From Pseudomonas laurylsulfatiphila (GTDB lineage: Bacteria > Pseudomonadota > Gammaproteobacteria > Pseudomonadales > Pseudomonadaceae), in the NCBI RefSeq assembly GCF_002934665.1, contig NZ_NIRS01000004.1, forward strand, positions 684,501 to 748,500: a stretch of 64,000 nucleotides of DNA, written 5' to 3'. The notes under the pieces were generated by a model. It had not been told where the DNA came from. It saw only the letters and a program-made list of their open reading frames with translations, and did not search any database. The position numbers and the translations under genes are program-made. Shown here one piece after another: positions 1 through 7,783 of the stretch; the stretch's first letter is position 1; each line of letters begins with the position of its first letter.

Positions 1-505
1 AATAAAAACCCCAAGCCAGACCGATACCTAGATAAACTCTTATATCAAGATCATTACTCAACACGAAAAGACTCACCACACTGAGCAGCATCATCAACAC
101 GGCCGCGGCTTTGAACACGGTGACTGGCTCTTTGTAAACAACGATACCCATCGCGATACTTAAAATTGGCGCCACCAGATAACCGAGACTACTTTCAAGT
201 ACCCGACCATGGACAGATGCCCATATGAACGTCCCCCAGTTGATCGCTATCAGTATGGATGCGACGGCATGTAAAATTAGCAGCCTAATATTAAGTTGAG
301 CAAAAAGCGGCCTTAGCTCCCGACCAGCGTACACGACAAGAAACACCGTCAGCAAAGACAAGTAAACCCTATAACCGAGCAACGCCAACGCACTCAACGA
401 CCCAATATACTTCCAAAAAACTGAAGACAACCCCAATAGCACGTTCGCCAATACCCCACTGAGCGCGCCGATAAAAAAATGTCGACCTCTATTTGAAGGC
501 AGCAT
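1..505 (-). CDS. rarD: RarD-like DMT-superfamily permease, N-terminal part (runs off the window start)
   Basis: The minus strand is open from an ATG at 505 to the window edge, giving 168 codons and no stop, so the 3' end lies outside. The start is MLPSNRGRHFFIGALSGV. An A/G-rich AGAGGG sits directly before the ATG. Hydrophobic segments alternate with short loops, and the run INWGTFIWASVHGRVLESSL resembles the RarD subfamily of EamA transporters (inner membrane; substrate usually unknown). The segment is clearly more AT-rich than the flagellar genes to its right and uses AT-ending codons, which suggests horizontal acquisition. The EamA-type fold is fairly sure; the RarD name is from motif memory. 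Confidence 0.75.
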   Translation of the reverse strand, partial: MLPSNRGRHFFIGALSGVLANVLLGLSSVFWKYIGSLSALALLGYRVYLSLLTVFLVVYAGRELRPLFAQLNIRLLILHAVASILIAINWGTFIWASVHGRVLESSLGYLVAPILSIAMGIVVYKEPVTVFKAAAVLMMLLSVVSLFVLSNDLDIRVYLGIGLAWGFY

Positions 506-1001
506 CCCTCTACCTTTCCCACAAAGTTATTTCAACTATTTCATACGACCATATTACTTTGCCGTCCTCGTGCATACTGCAATAGGCTTCACCCTTCCTT
601 GTCCAATTCATTACTTCATCCACCAAAAGGTTTTGTATCCGCGCCCATTCTTCTGCCGCCACCCATATGACCAGCGCCCAGAATATAAACTCTTCTCATC
701 CAACTCTTTCCTTTATCGATTACTTTTGAACACCCCTCGCCAACAAAACTTAAAGAATTGCGTTCCAACCTGTCAACGCACAAACGACAAGTCCATTGCC
801 ATCAAAATAAACAAGTCGTTAAAACACAGATTAAGATGTAGGAATATTCATACTTCATCCTGTAGGACTTAGTTGACCGCGACGGTCTATTCAGGACTTC
901 TTAAAGTAGGACTTGGATTCCTTGAAAAGGAAAACCTTTGAATCATTCTGCAACACTCAAAGTGACGAATTTTATCTATCAATCGGTTAGTCATCTGGCA
1001 A
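506..1001. other. AT-rich stretch without a convincing gene
   Basis: About 500 bases with low GC and no reading frame that looks like a protein. The only longer open frame (570-872, plus) has no ribosome binding site and an improbable composition. A short direct repeat, GTAGGACTT, occurs near 862 and 905. The segment ends where GC-rich Pseudomonas coding sequence resumes inside the fhlB remnant, so it is probably the edge of an acquired block. Confidence 0.5.
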
Positions 1002-1004
1002 ACG

Positions 1005-1277
1005 GCCCCTACCTTCCCCGCCAAGGGCGACGAAGAACTGGCGGAAGAAATCCTGCGGATTGCCCGCGACTACGAAGTGCCGATCTACGAAAATGCCGAG
1101 TTGGTGCGGCTGCTGGCGCGCATGGAACTGGGGGACAGCATTCCGCAGGAGCTGTATCTGACGATTGCCGAGATCATTGCGTTTGCTTGGAGTTTGAAGG
1201 GGAAATTTCCGGCGGGGCAGGATCCGGATGCGTTGATGGTGGAGAAGGACATCACTGGACGCGGGGATGATTATTGA
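1005..1277 (+). pseudogene. 5'-truncated FlhB C-terminal-like protein (FhlB, EscU/YscU/HrcU switch family)
   Basis: The frame reads APTFPAKGDEELAEEILRIA and then a sequence typical of the small cytoplasmic FlhB-like proteins found beside flagellar genes, ending at a TGA at 1275-1277. The frame is open upstream only to a TGA at 963 and contains no ATG, GTG or TTG before residue M at 1077, which lies inside the conserved domain. Recognisable homology starts at about 1005, exactly where the upstream DNA becomes AT-rich. The original start and roughly 15-20 residues are therefore missing. FhlB homologues can support flagellar export substrate switching with FlhB; this copy is probably not made. 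Confidence 0.7.
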
Positions 1278-1297
1278 GCTTACGCGCCCCTTACGCA

Positions 1298-1376
1298 GGT
1301 GCCGGCTTGCCGGCGAACAAGGCCTTGAATATTGCACCGATCATTTAGCCGCCTTCGCTGGCAAGCCAGCTCCTAC
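1298..1376. repeat. REP-like inverted pair
   Basis: GGTGCCGGCTTGCCGGCGAA on one side faces TTCGCTGGCAAGCCAGCTCC on the other, giving two imperfect palindromic arms about 40 bases apart. This is the usual arrangement of P. fluorescens REP doublets. It overlaps the 3' end of the minus-strand membrane-protein gene. Confidence 0.7.
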
Positions 1377-1841
1377 AAAACGCAAAAGCTTGAGACTGCG
1401 ACCAATAATCAATCCATTGATAAGGCCAGCCCCCAGTGCCGACCATGCCGTCATCGGCAACTCATTGGCCATTTCCGGATACATCGCTACCTGATAGCCA
1501 AGGTAGTAACGCCATGCAAAGAAGCCCCAATACACCATCAGTACCTTGACTGTACCGCCCAACTCCAACGTTTCTCCCTCGCACTTCACATTCGTGTACG
1601 AGTAAAAACGCAATGCGAGTAACCATCCTGCCCATAGCCCGAGTACGTAGGCAGAGAGGGGAATGACTACACCTTGGGAGAGATTCAGCGAAGCCAGAGA
1701 CAGGGTCACGAATATCACCGGAGTGATCTGCAATGACCTTTTCGACACGTGATTCTTGAAGCAGGCAATGACACCGTAATAAGTCAGGATCAGGAAAACC
1801 GCATAAACCCACAGCGGTGTACCGCGCAAAATGTCGATCAT
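1341..1841 (-). CDS. small integral membrane protein (DUF6622-like)
   Basis: 166 residues from an ATG at 1841 with a perfect AGGAGG seven bases upstream. It has four to five hydrophobic segments (about residues 10-30, 38-75, 97-115 and 130-155) and the N-terminal pattern TPLWVYAVFLILTYYG, which recalls the DUF6622 family. Function is unknown and it is probably in the inner membrane. The last residues, GAGLPAKAAK, are encoded by the REP arm at 1341-1376, so the native stop has apparently been replaced by REP sequence. The gene stands alone, facing the fhlB remnant. Confidence 0.65.
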   Translation of the reverse strand: MIDILRGTPLWVYAVFLILTYYGVIACFKNHVSKRSLQITPVIFVTLSLASLNLSQGVVIPLSAYVLGLWAGWLLALRFYSYTNVKCEGETLELGGTVKVLMVYWGFFAWRYYLGYQVAMYPEMANELPMTAWSALGAGLINGLIIGRSLKLLRFVGAGLPAKAAK

Positions 1842-2101
1842 AAGCCTCCTTGGCAGTGCGTATTTTGAACAAGATGATCAAACGACTGATGGCGGATCAC
1901 AAGATAGACGAATCTGAGAAAACTATCGGCGGGAGACTACGACGGCGTAATACCCGTCTGAGGATAGAGAGGACTGCGTCGGATCGCGGGAAAGACTGCT
2001 GAAGTTTCGAGGACGCCTTCGCGGGCAAGCTGAACTGGCCTAATGATTTTGGACACTTCAATCGGGCGCTATGATGGCGCTCAAATCTGAGGTGTTTGGA
2101 T

Positions 2102-2404
2102 ATGCGTAAATCTTATTCCAGTGAGTTCAAACTCAAGGCCGCCAGCATGGTGCTGGACGAGGGTCAGTCAATTCCCGATGTTTGTGCCAGTTTGGATATT
2201 GGCCCTACGGCCTTGCGCCGTTGGGTCGACCAGGTTCGCAAAGAACGCTTGGGTTCGACCCCGGTGGGGGCCAAGGCAATCACCGCCGATCAGCGGGAGA
2301 TTCAGCAGCTCAAAGCGTTGCTCAGGCAAAAAGACCTGGACATTGAAATCCTAAAAAAGGCCAGTGCTCTCCTGCTTTTGGACTCCAAAGATCATTCGCG
2401 CTGA
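2102..2404 (+). CDS. IS3-family transposase OrfA
   Basis: 100 residues starting MRKSYSSEFKLKAASMVLDE. An N-terminal helix-turn-helix (about residues 5-50) is followed by a leucine-rich coiled coil (QQLKALLRQKDLDIEILKK) that mediates multimerisation in this family. The chosen ATG at 2102 has GAGG nine bases upstream; a TTG two codons earlier is a less likely start. Its 3' part overlaps the OrfB frame, which is one base back. Confidence 0.9.
   Translation: MRKSYSSEFKLKAASMVLDEGQSIPDVCASLDIGPTALRRWVDQVRKERLGSTPVGAKAITADQREIQQLKALLRQKDLDIEILKKASALLLLDSKDHSR
2353..2359 (+). promoter_or_regulatory. programmed -1 frameshift site A_AAA_AAG
   Basis: In the OrfA frame the codons are AAA (2354-2356) and AAG (2357-2359) preceded by A, the classic IS3-family slippery heptamer. 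A one-base slip joins OrfA to the frame that encodes the OrfB catalytic domain and yields the OrfAB transposase. Confidence 0.8.
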
Positions 2405-3237
2405 TCAATGAGCTGGACGAGCAGTACGGCGTTAACAATTGCTGCCGGGCGTTTGGAGTCACCCGCAGCAGCTTTTACGCCTGGCGTCAGCGCCAGGGCA
2501 AGGTGAATCCTGAACGGGAGAAACTTAAGGCCGTGCTGGTCAAGCATCATCAGGAGTCCAGAGCGTCCGCAGGGTCTCGCACCCTGTCCAAGGAACTGCA
2601 AGCCAAGGGGCATCGTGTCGGGCGACATATGGCTCGTAGCTTGATGCGCGAAGCCGGTGTTGCCAGTCATCAGCGGCGGCGGCACAAGTACAAATCTTCC
2701 GGCGTTGAGGCGCTGGTGGCGCCGCATGTGCTCAAGCGCAAGTTTGATGTCACGGCGGTTAACCAAGTGTGGTGCGGCGATGTGACCTACATCAAAGTCG
2801 GCACGCGCTGGATGTATTTCGCGGCGGTGCTGGATCTGTTTGCCCGCAGGATCGTGGGCTGGTCGTTTTCGATGATTTCCGATGCCACGCTGACCTGCGA
2901 AGCGTTGCGGATGGCGGTCGACCTGCGAGGCCGGCCAAAAGAGGTGCTGTTTCACTCTGACCAAGGCTGCCAATACACCAGTCATAAATTCAGGAAAGAA
3001 ATGCGCAAACATGGCCTCCTGCAAAGCATGAGTCGCAAAGGTGAGTGCTGGGACAACGCTCCGATGGAGCGTTTCTTTGGAAGCCTCAAGTCAGAGTGGG
3101 TACCAGAAGACGGCTACCGCTCGGAACATGAGGCGCGGGTGGATGTGCAGCGTTATGTGATGCGTTACAACAACGTCAGGCTCCATAGCTACAACGACTA
3201 CCGGTCGCCGGTAGCTATGGAGAAACTGGCGGCATGA
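2359..3237 (+). CDS. IS3-family transposase OrfB (made as OrfAB by frameshift)
   Basis: The frame shows CRAFGVTRSSFYAWRQRQGK (the N-terminal HTH_21-like region), then an rve integrase core. The catalytic triad is visible: D in VWCGDVTYIK, D in LFHSDQGCQYTS and E in ERFFGSLKSEW, with D and E about 35 residues apart. No normal start exists before a GTG at 2503, which would lose the HTH region. Expression by -1 slippage at 2353-2359 is therefore the sensible reading. The protein is full length and looks intact. Confidence 0.88.
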   Translation, partial: GQCSPAFGLQRSFALINELDEQYGVNNCCRAFGVTRSSFYAWRQRQGKVNPEREKLKAVLVKHHQESRASAGSRTLSKELQAKGHRVGRHMARSLMREAGVASHQRRRHKYKSSGVEALVAPHVLKRKFDVTAVNQVWCGDVTYIKVGTRWMYFAAVLDLFARRIVGWSFSMISDATLTCEALRMAVDLRGRPKEVLFHSDQGCQYTSHKFRKEMRKHGLLQSMSRKGECWDNAPMERFFGSLKSEWVPEDGYRSEHEARVDVQRYVMRYNNVRLHSYNDYRSPVAMEKLAA

Positions 3238-3293
3238 AACCGTAACTGGTGTCCAAAATTAGTTGACCAGTTCAGGCTCGCTCCTACAGGTAA

Positions 3294-3686
3294 CTAGTTC
3301 TTGTGCACCTTGCTCATCAACTCCGCCTCAGCCTGGGTCAAGCCGCAGGACTGGGTGAGTTCGTCGACGCTGGCGCCCATTCCGACCAATCGTGCTGCCT
3401 GGGCAAACGACAGGCTGGTCGGGTCGCGCTGTTCCAGCTGAGCGAGTTTGTCCGGCAGCGGCGCAACGATCGCCCGCAGTTCATGCAGGTCTTCGCCCAT
3501 GCGCACGTTGCCGTTCTGGTAGTTGTCAACGCGTTTGCCCAGGTCCTTGATGCGCTGGTCGCGCTGCGCATCGCCCTGGGCCTGTTGCGCGGAGATCTGC
3601 TTCTGGGCGCGAATGTAGGCCAGAAACATCGCCAGCGTGCCTGCCCAGAACAGGAACAGGACAATGACCGCAACCTCGAGAATCAA
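3294..3686 (-). CDS. DUF2802 membrane-anchored protein of the chemotaxis operon
   Basis: 130 residues. A single N-terminal membrane segment (residues 4-24, VAVIVLFLFWAGTLAMFLAYI) is followed by a cytoplasmic coiled coil and a C-terminal helix-turn-helix-like part (FAQAARLVGMGASVDELTQ). The start is TTG at 3686, directly after the cheW stop at 3687, so it is translated by coupling and is the last gene of the operon. DUF2802 genes follow cheW in many Pseudomonas; the role is unknown. The stop lies only about 20 bases from the IS3 right end. Confidence 0.85.
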   Translation of the reverse strand: MILEVAVIVLFLFWAGTLAMFLAYIRAQKQISAQQAQGDAQRDQRIKDLGKRVDNYQNGNVRMGEDLHELRAIVAPLPDKLAQLEQRDPTSLSFAQAARLVGMGASVDELTQSCGLTQAEAELMSKVHKN

Positions 3687-4172
3687 TCAGATACTCTCCA
3701 GTTCCGACCATTCTTCTTCGCTCATCATCTTGTCCAGCTCGACCAGGATGAGCAATTCGTTGTTCTTGTTGCACACGCCTTGAATGAACTTGGCGGACTC
3801 TTCGTTACCCACGTTCGGCGCGGTTTCGATTTCCGACTGACGCAGGTAAACCACTTCGGCCACGCTGTCGACCATGATCCCGACAACCTGCTTGTCGGCT
3901 TCGATGATGACGATACGGGTGTTGTCGCTGATCTCGGCATTCATCAGGCCGAAGCGCTGACGGGTGTCGATCACGGTGACGACGTTGCCGCGCAGGTTGA
4001 TGATGCCCAGCACGTAGCTCGGAGCACCCGGGACCGGGGCGATTTCGGTGTAGCGCAGGACTTCCTGGACGCGCATCACGTTGATGCCGTAGGTCTCGTT
4101 GTCCAGCTTGAAGGTGACCCATTGCAGGATCGGATCTTCGGAACCTTTTGCCGCCGTTGCCTTGTCATTCAT
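3687..4172 (-). CDS. cheW: chemotaxis coupling protein CheW
   Basis: 161 residues. The CheW beta-fold occupies nearly all of it (WVTFKLDNETYGINVMRVQE, then GIINLRGNVVTVIDTRQRFG). CheW bridges chemoreceptors and the CheA P5 domain in polar arrays. The ATG at 4172 (MNDKATAAKG) has GAGGGG upstream. A longer in-frame extension to 4307 lies in non-conserved sequence and was rejected. Confidence 0.95.
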   Translation of the reverse strand: MNDKATAAKGSEDPILQWVTFKLDNETYGINVMRVQEVLRYTEIAPVPGAPSYVLGIINLRGNVVTVIDTRQRFGLMNAEISDNTRIVIIEADKQVVGIMVDSVAEVVYLRQSEIETAPNVGNEESAKFIQGVCNKNNELLILVELDKMMSEEEWSELESI

Positions 4173-4245
4173 ACCCTGACCCCTCAAGAAACCGCCCTGG
4201 CGGTGTGTGTTCCGTGCAACGCCATCGAGTGACGTCGCCTGTTGT

Positions 4246-5166
4246 TTATTTGATGTTTGTCGGTTTGTGGTTCGGTTTGCTGCCGGACATGTGCTTTGCC
4301 CCGCCACTGGCGATCAACTCCGCCAATGAGGCGACGTCGAGCAAGGCGCACATGTGTTCAATCACCGTGCCGGCGAGCCATGGCCGCTGCCCCCGGTGAC
4401 TTCTCCATTTGATTTCATTCGGGTCCAGTCGCAACGAGCGGCTGACCTGATGCACCGCCAGGCCCCATTCATAGCCCTGGACCGAAATCACGTATTGCAG
4501 GCCCTGCTTGAAATCGTCGCGGTAACGGTCGGGCATGACCCAACGCGCGGTATCGAGCACCTTGAGGTTGCCGGCCTGGCTCGGCAGGATGCCCAGGAAC
4601 CATTCCGGCTGGCCGAACAACGGCGTCAGCTCGTGACCGGCCAGGGAATAGATCGATCCCAGGCACACCAGCGGCACCGCGAGGGTCAAGCCGGCGACAT
4701 CGAACAGCAGGCATTCGAAAGGCTCGGCGGCCCAGGACGGACGACCCTCGGTGTCCACCGGTGGCGGCGTATTGCTCGGCGGTAGATGCACTTCGACGAC
4801 GGGCGGCACCAGGGTTTGCGGCACTTCGACAGCGACTGGCTGCGCTTCAACAGGTGGCGGTACCAAGGCTTGCAGCAGCGGAGCGATGGTCGAAACGGAC
4901 GCCATGACCGGCGCCGGGGCCTCGATCACCGGCGCCTTGAACACTGGCGCTACGGATGCCGGCACCGGCGCGGCCGCCGCGGCATCACGGGCCTGCTCTT
5001 CGAGCACCGCTGCCTGGAATTCGTCCAGCACCGCTTCGGCGGCGATCTCCTCGGCCACTGCCTCTATCGGCAGCGTCAATTCTTCGGTCACGTCCTGCAG
5101 CAAGCTGTCCAGATACGACTGCAGCGCCAGTTGCGGGCGCGATGTGGTCTTCAATGGCCGGTTCAT
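4246..5166 (-). CDS. CheW-domain polar array protein, ParP-like (PA1463 type)
   Basis: 306 residues. The N-terminal helix (about 1-60, LQSYLDSLLQDVTEEL) is followed by a long Ala/Pro/Val-rich linker (about 65-140) and a C-terminal CheW-like domain (about 145-285, FECLLFDVAGLTLAVPLVCL). It sits between the ParA-like gene and cheW, the position of P. aeruginosa PA1463. In Vibrio the equivalent ParP joins ParC to CheA at the pole. The ParP assignment is by architecture and synteny. Confidence 0.8.
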   Translation of the reverse strand: MNRPLKTTSRPQLALQSYLDSLLQDVTEELTLPIEAVAEEIAAEAVLDEFQAAVLEEQARDAAAAAPVPASVAPVFKAPVIEAPAPVMASVSTIAPLLQALVPPPVEAQPVAVEVPQTLVPPVVEVHLPPSNTPPPVDTEGRPSWAAEPFECLLFDVAGLTLAVPLVCLGSIYSLAGHELTPLFGQPEWFLGILPSQAGNLKVLDTARWVMPDRYRDDFKQGLQYVISVQGYEWGLAVHQVSRSLRLDPNEIKWRSHRGQRPWLAGTVIEHMCALLDVASLAELIASGGAKHMSGSKPNHKPTNIK

Positions 5167-5176
5167 GAACGCTCAC

Positions 5177-5294
5177 CTGTAGGGGCGACGGTGCGACGAT
5201 TCGACTTGCTCGCGATGAACCTGAGAGCGCCACGGGGTGCCAGGTTTCCCGCGTCATCGTTGACGACCATCGCGAGCAGGCTCGCTCCTACAGG
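5177..5294. repeat. REP doublet
   Basis: The left arm contains CTTGCTCGCGATGAAC and the right arm CATCGCGAGCAGGCTCGCTC, followed by CTACAGG. It fills the gap between the parC-like and parP-like genes and could form a hairpin inside the operon transcript. Confidence 0.75.
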
Positions 5295-5307
5295 GATCGA
5301 GGTCATG

Positions 5308-6096
5308 TCAGGCTACCTGCGCAACAAGTTGCGCCGCCAGCAGATGCTTGAGCAACGCACGGTAAGCGAGAACGCCACGGCTCTTGCCGTCGAACTGCGA
5401 AGGCGTCAGCCCGGCACGGCTGGCATCGCGCAGGCGCGTGTCCACCGGGATATAGCCTTGCCAGATTTCGTCGGGGAATTTGTCGCGCAGCACGCGCAAG
5501 GTGCCGAGGGACGCCTGGGTGCGGCGGTCAAACAGGGTCGGCACGATGGTGAATGGCAATGCCTGTTTGCGCGAGCGGTTGATCATCGCCAGGGTGTTGA
5601 CCATGCGCTCGAGGCCCTTGACCGCCAGGTGTTCGGTCTGCACCGGGATCACCAGTTGCTGGCTCGCCGCCAAGGCATTGACCATCAGCACGCCGAGCAA
5701 GGGCGGGCTGTCGATCACGGCGTAATCGAAGTCCTGCCACAGTTGCGCCAGGCTCTTGGCAATCACCAGGCCCAAACCACTCTGCCCTGGCGACTGGCGC
5801 TCGAGGGTGGCCAGCGCGGTGCTGGACGGCAACAGGGAAATGCGTTCGTCGCTGGTCGACAGCAACAGTTGCCCCGGCAGGCCTTGCGGCACGTTGCCCT
5901 TGTGCAGGAACAGATCGTAGTTGCTGTGTTCCAGGCTGTCGGGATCGTAGCCGAAATAGCTGGTCATGGAGCCGTGGGGGTCGAGATCGACCACGACCAC
6001 GCGCTTGCCCGCCTCGGCCAGCAACCCGGCTAAAGCGATGGAGGAAGTGGTTTTACCGACACCACCCTTTTGATTGGCGACTGCCCAGACTCTCAT
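5308..6096 (-). CDS. ParA-family ATPase, ParC-like (PA1462 type)
   Basis: 262 residues beginning MRVWAVANQKGGVGKTTSSI. It carries the deviant Walker A (KGGVGKTT), Walker A' (VVVDLDPHGS) and Walker B (YAVIDSPP) of MinD/ParA ATPases that form gradients or polar caps. The start at 6096 fits the family and has GGAGG upstream; eight codons of in-frame extension were left out. In Vibrio and P. aeruginosa the homologue places chemosensory arrays at the flagellated pole. It lies directly after motD. Confidence 0.88.
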   Translation of the reverse strand: MRVWAVANQKGGVGKTTSSIALAGLLAEAGKRVVVVDLDPHGSMTSYFGYDPDSLEHSNYDLFLHKGNVPQGLPGQLLLSTSDERISLLPSSTALATLERQSPGQSGLGLVIAKSLAQLWQDFDYAVIDSPPLLGVLMVNALAASQQLVIPVQTEHLAVKGLERMVNTLAMINRSRKQALPFTIVPTLFDRRTQASLGTLRVLRDKFPDEIWQGYIPVDTRLRDASRAGLTPSQFDGKSRGVLAYRALLKHLLAAQLVAQVA

Positions 6097-6139
6097 TCGG
6101 ATTGTTCCTCCCGGCCGCACGGATCGACCGAGAAATAGC

Positions 6140-7030
6140 TCAACGTGTTAATGCGGGTGACGGAGAATTGACGGCGTTCTCTCGTACCGGCGACTTGACC
6201 GGGGTCGGTGCAGTTTGTGTGCCAGCACGCTTCAATGCGGCATCCGGTTGCGCATGGGCGGTCCCGGTACCGGTCAGGCTGCGGCGAACATCGAGGTTGC
6301 GCGACACCACCAGCACCACGCGACGGTTGCGTGCGCGGCCTTCGGCGGTGGCGTTGTTGGCCACCGGCTGAAATTCGCCGTAGCCCACCGACGCCAGGCG
6401 ACCGGGGTTCACCCCTTGCATCGCCAGCATGCGCACGATGCTGGCCGAGCGCGCCGAGGACAGCTCCCAGTTGGTCGGATACTGCGCGGTGCGGATCGGT
6501 TGATCGTCGGTGAAACCTTCGACATGGATCGGGTTGTCGAACGGCTTCAGGATCGCCGCGACCTTGTCGATGATGTTGAACGCGATATCGCTGGGCATGG
6601 CATCGCCGCTGCCGAACAACAGGCTGGAATTGAGCTCGATCTCGACCCACAGTTCATTGCCGCGCACGGTCATCTGGTTGGAGCTGATCAGGTCACCGAA
6701 CGCCGCGCTGATGTCGTCGGCGATGCTTTTGAGCGGATCGCTGGCGCCGGAGACACCGGCATCGACCTGATCACTGTCCTTGACCAGCGGCTTGGCCGGG
6801 GTCACGGTCTTCGGCCGCTCGTCACCGATGGGGATCGGCTTGAGCGCGCGATCGGAATCGGTGAAGACCCCGATCAGGGCTTCGGAAATGACCTTGTACT
6901 TGCCTTCGTTGATCGAAGAAATGGAGTACATCACCACGAAAAAGGCGAACAGCAAGGTGATGAAGTCCGCATAGGAAACCAGCCAGCGTTCATGGTTTAC
7001 ATGCTCTTCATGTTGGCGACGGCGAGCCAT
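6140..7030 (-). CDS. motD: flagellar stator protein MotD
   Basis: 296 residues. An N-terminal basic patch (MARRRQHEEHVNHERW) precedes one membrane helix (about 18-38, LVSYADFITLLFAFFVVMYS) that carries the proton-binding Asp in the SYADF motif. A plug/linker and a C-terminal OmpA-like peptidoglycan-binding domain follow (GFTDDQPI and NRRVVLVVSRN). The 12-base gap to motC indicates cotranscription. MotCD is the second Pseudomonas stator, supporting swarming at high load. Confidence 0.93.
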   Translation of the reverse strand: MARRRQHEEHVNHERWLVSYADFITLLFAFFVVMYSISSINEGKYKVISEALIGVFTDSDRALKPIPIGDERPKTVTPAKPLVKDSDQVDAGVSGASDPLKSIADDISAAFGDLISSNQMTVRGNELWVEIELNSSLLFGSGDAMPSDIAFNIIDKVAAILKPFDNPIHVEGFTDDQPIRTAQYPTNWELSSARSASIVRMLAMQGVNPGRLASVGYGEFQPVANNATAEGRARNRRVVLVVSRNLDVRRSLTGTGTAHAQPDAALKRAGTQTAPTPVKSPVRENAVNSPSPALTR

Positions 7031-7042
7031 GAGCTTATTCCC

Positions 7043-7783
7043 TTAATCCATGAAGCCCTGAAGCTTCAACTCGATGGAGCGAGGGTTTTCACCTTCGGCG
7101 ATCGACAACAGCCCTTCCAGCAACATTTCGCGATAACGCGACTGGCGCAGCGCGATGGCTTTGAGTTTGGCGGCAATCGGCAGCAGCACCAGGTTGGCAC
7201 TGGCCACGCCGTAGATGGTGGCGACGAAGGCCACGGCGATGCCGTTACCCAGTTGCGACGGATCACCCAGGTTGCCCATGACGTGAATCAGGCCCATCAC
7301 CGCACCGATGATGCCGATGGTCGGCGCGTAACCACCCATGCTTTCGAACACTTTGGCCGCTTCGATATCGCGGCTTTCCTGGGTGTAGAAATCCACCTCC
7401 AGAATGCTGCGGATCGCTTCCGGCTCGGCGCCGTCGACCAGCAGTTGCAGGCCTTTGCGGGCGTAATTGTCAGGCTCGGCGTCGGCGATACCTTCAAGAC
7501 CCAGCAGGCCTTCCTTGCGGGCGGTCAGGCTCCAGTTCACCACGCGATCGATGCCACCGGCAAGGTCGACCCGAGGCGGGAACAGGATCCAGGCGAGGAT
7601 CTGCATGGCGCGCTTGAAGGCGCTCATCGGTGATTGCAGCAGCGCCGCACCGATGGTGCCGCCGAGCACGATCAACGCTGCCGGACCGTTGGCCAGGGCG
7701 CCCAGGTGACCGCCTTCAAGGTAATTGCCGCCGATGATGGCGACAAAGGCCATGATGATGCCGATCAGGCTTAGAACATCCAT
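7043..7783 (-). CDS. motC: flagellar stator protein MotC
   Basis: 246 residues of the MotA/TolQ/ExbB family with four membrane helices (about 3-23, 30-50, 150-170 and 180-205) and a charged cytoplasmic loop. The start ATG at 7783 shares its A with the cheB TGA stop (TGATG), so the two are translationally coupled. It forms the proton channel with MotD. Confidence 0.93.
   Translation of the reverse strand: MDVLSLIGIIMAFVAIIGGNYLEGGHLGALANGPAALIVLGGTIGAALLQSPMSAFKRAMQILAWILFPPRVDLAGGIDRVVNWSLTARKEGLLGLEGIADAEPDNYARKGLQLLVDGAEPEAIRSILEVDFYTQESRDIEAAKVFESMGGYAPTIGIIGAVMGLIHVMGNLGDPSQLGNGIAVAFVATIYGVASANLVLLPIAAKLKAIALRQSRYREMLLEGLLSIAEGENPRSIELKLQGFMD

Larger units (their letters stand above)
2031..3274 (+). 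mobile_element. IS3-family insertion sequence (about 1.24 kb) inside a REP
   Basis: The ends are imperfect terminal inverted repeats: TGAACTGGCCTAATGATTTT at the left, and on the other strand TGAACTGGTCAACTAATTTT at the right, both followed by GGACAC. Between them lie OrfA and OrfB joined by an A_AAA_AAG slip site. Outside the element the left flank ends CGCCTTCGCGGGCAAGC and the right flank begins GGCTCGCTCCTACAGG, which are the two halves of a REP. No clear target duplication is visible. The element separates the DUF2802-cheW operon from the gene pair to its left. Confidence 0.9.

Noticed and set aside
570-872. 100-residue open frame in the AT-rich segment
   Set aside because: No ribosome binding site, and an amino-acid composition rich in His, Pro and Arg without pattern; it looks random.
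2031-3274. Target-site duplication of the IS3 element
   Set aside because: Left flank ends CAAGC and right flank begins GGCTC; no matching 3-5 base duplication could be read.
4786-6033. Long plus-strand open frame opposite the parP/parC-like genes
   Set aside because: His/Arg/Gln/Gly-rich shadow frame caused by GC-rich codon use of the real minus-strand genes.
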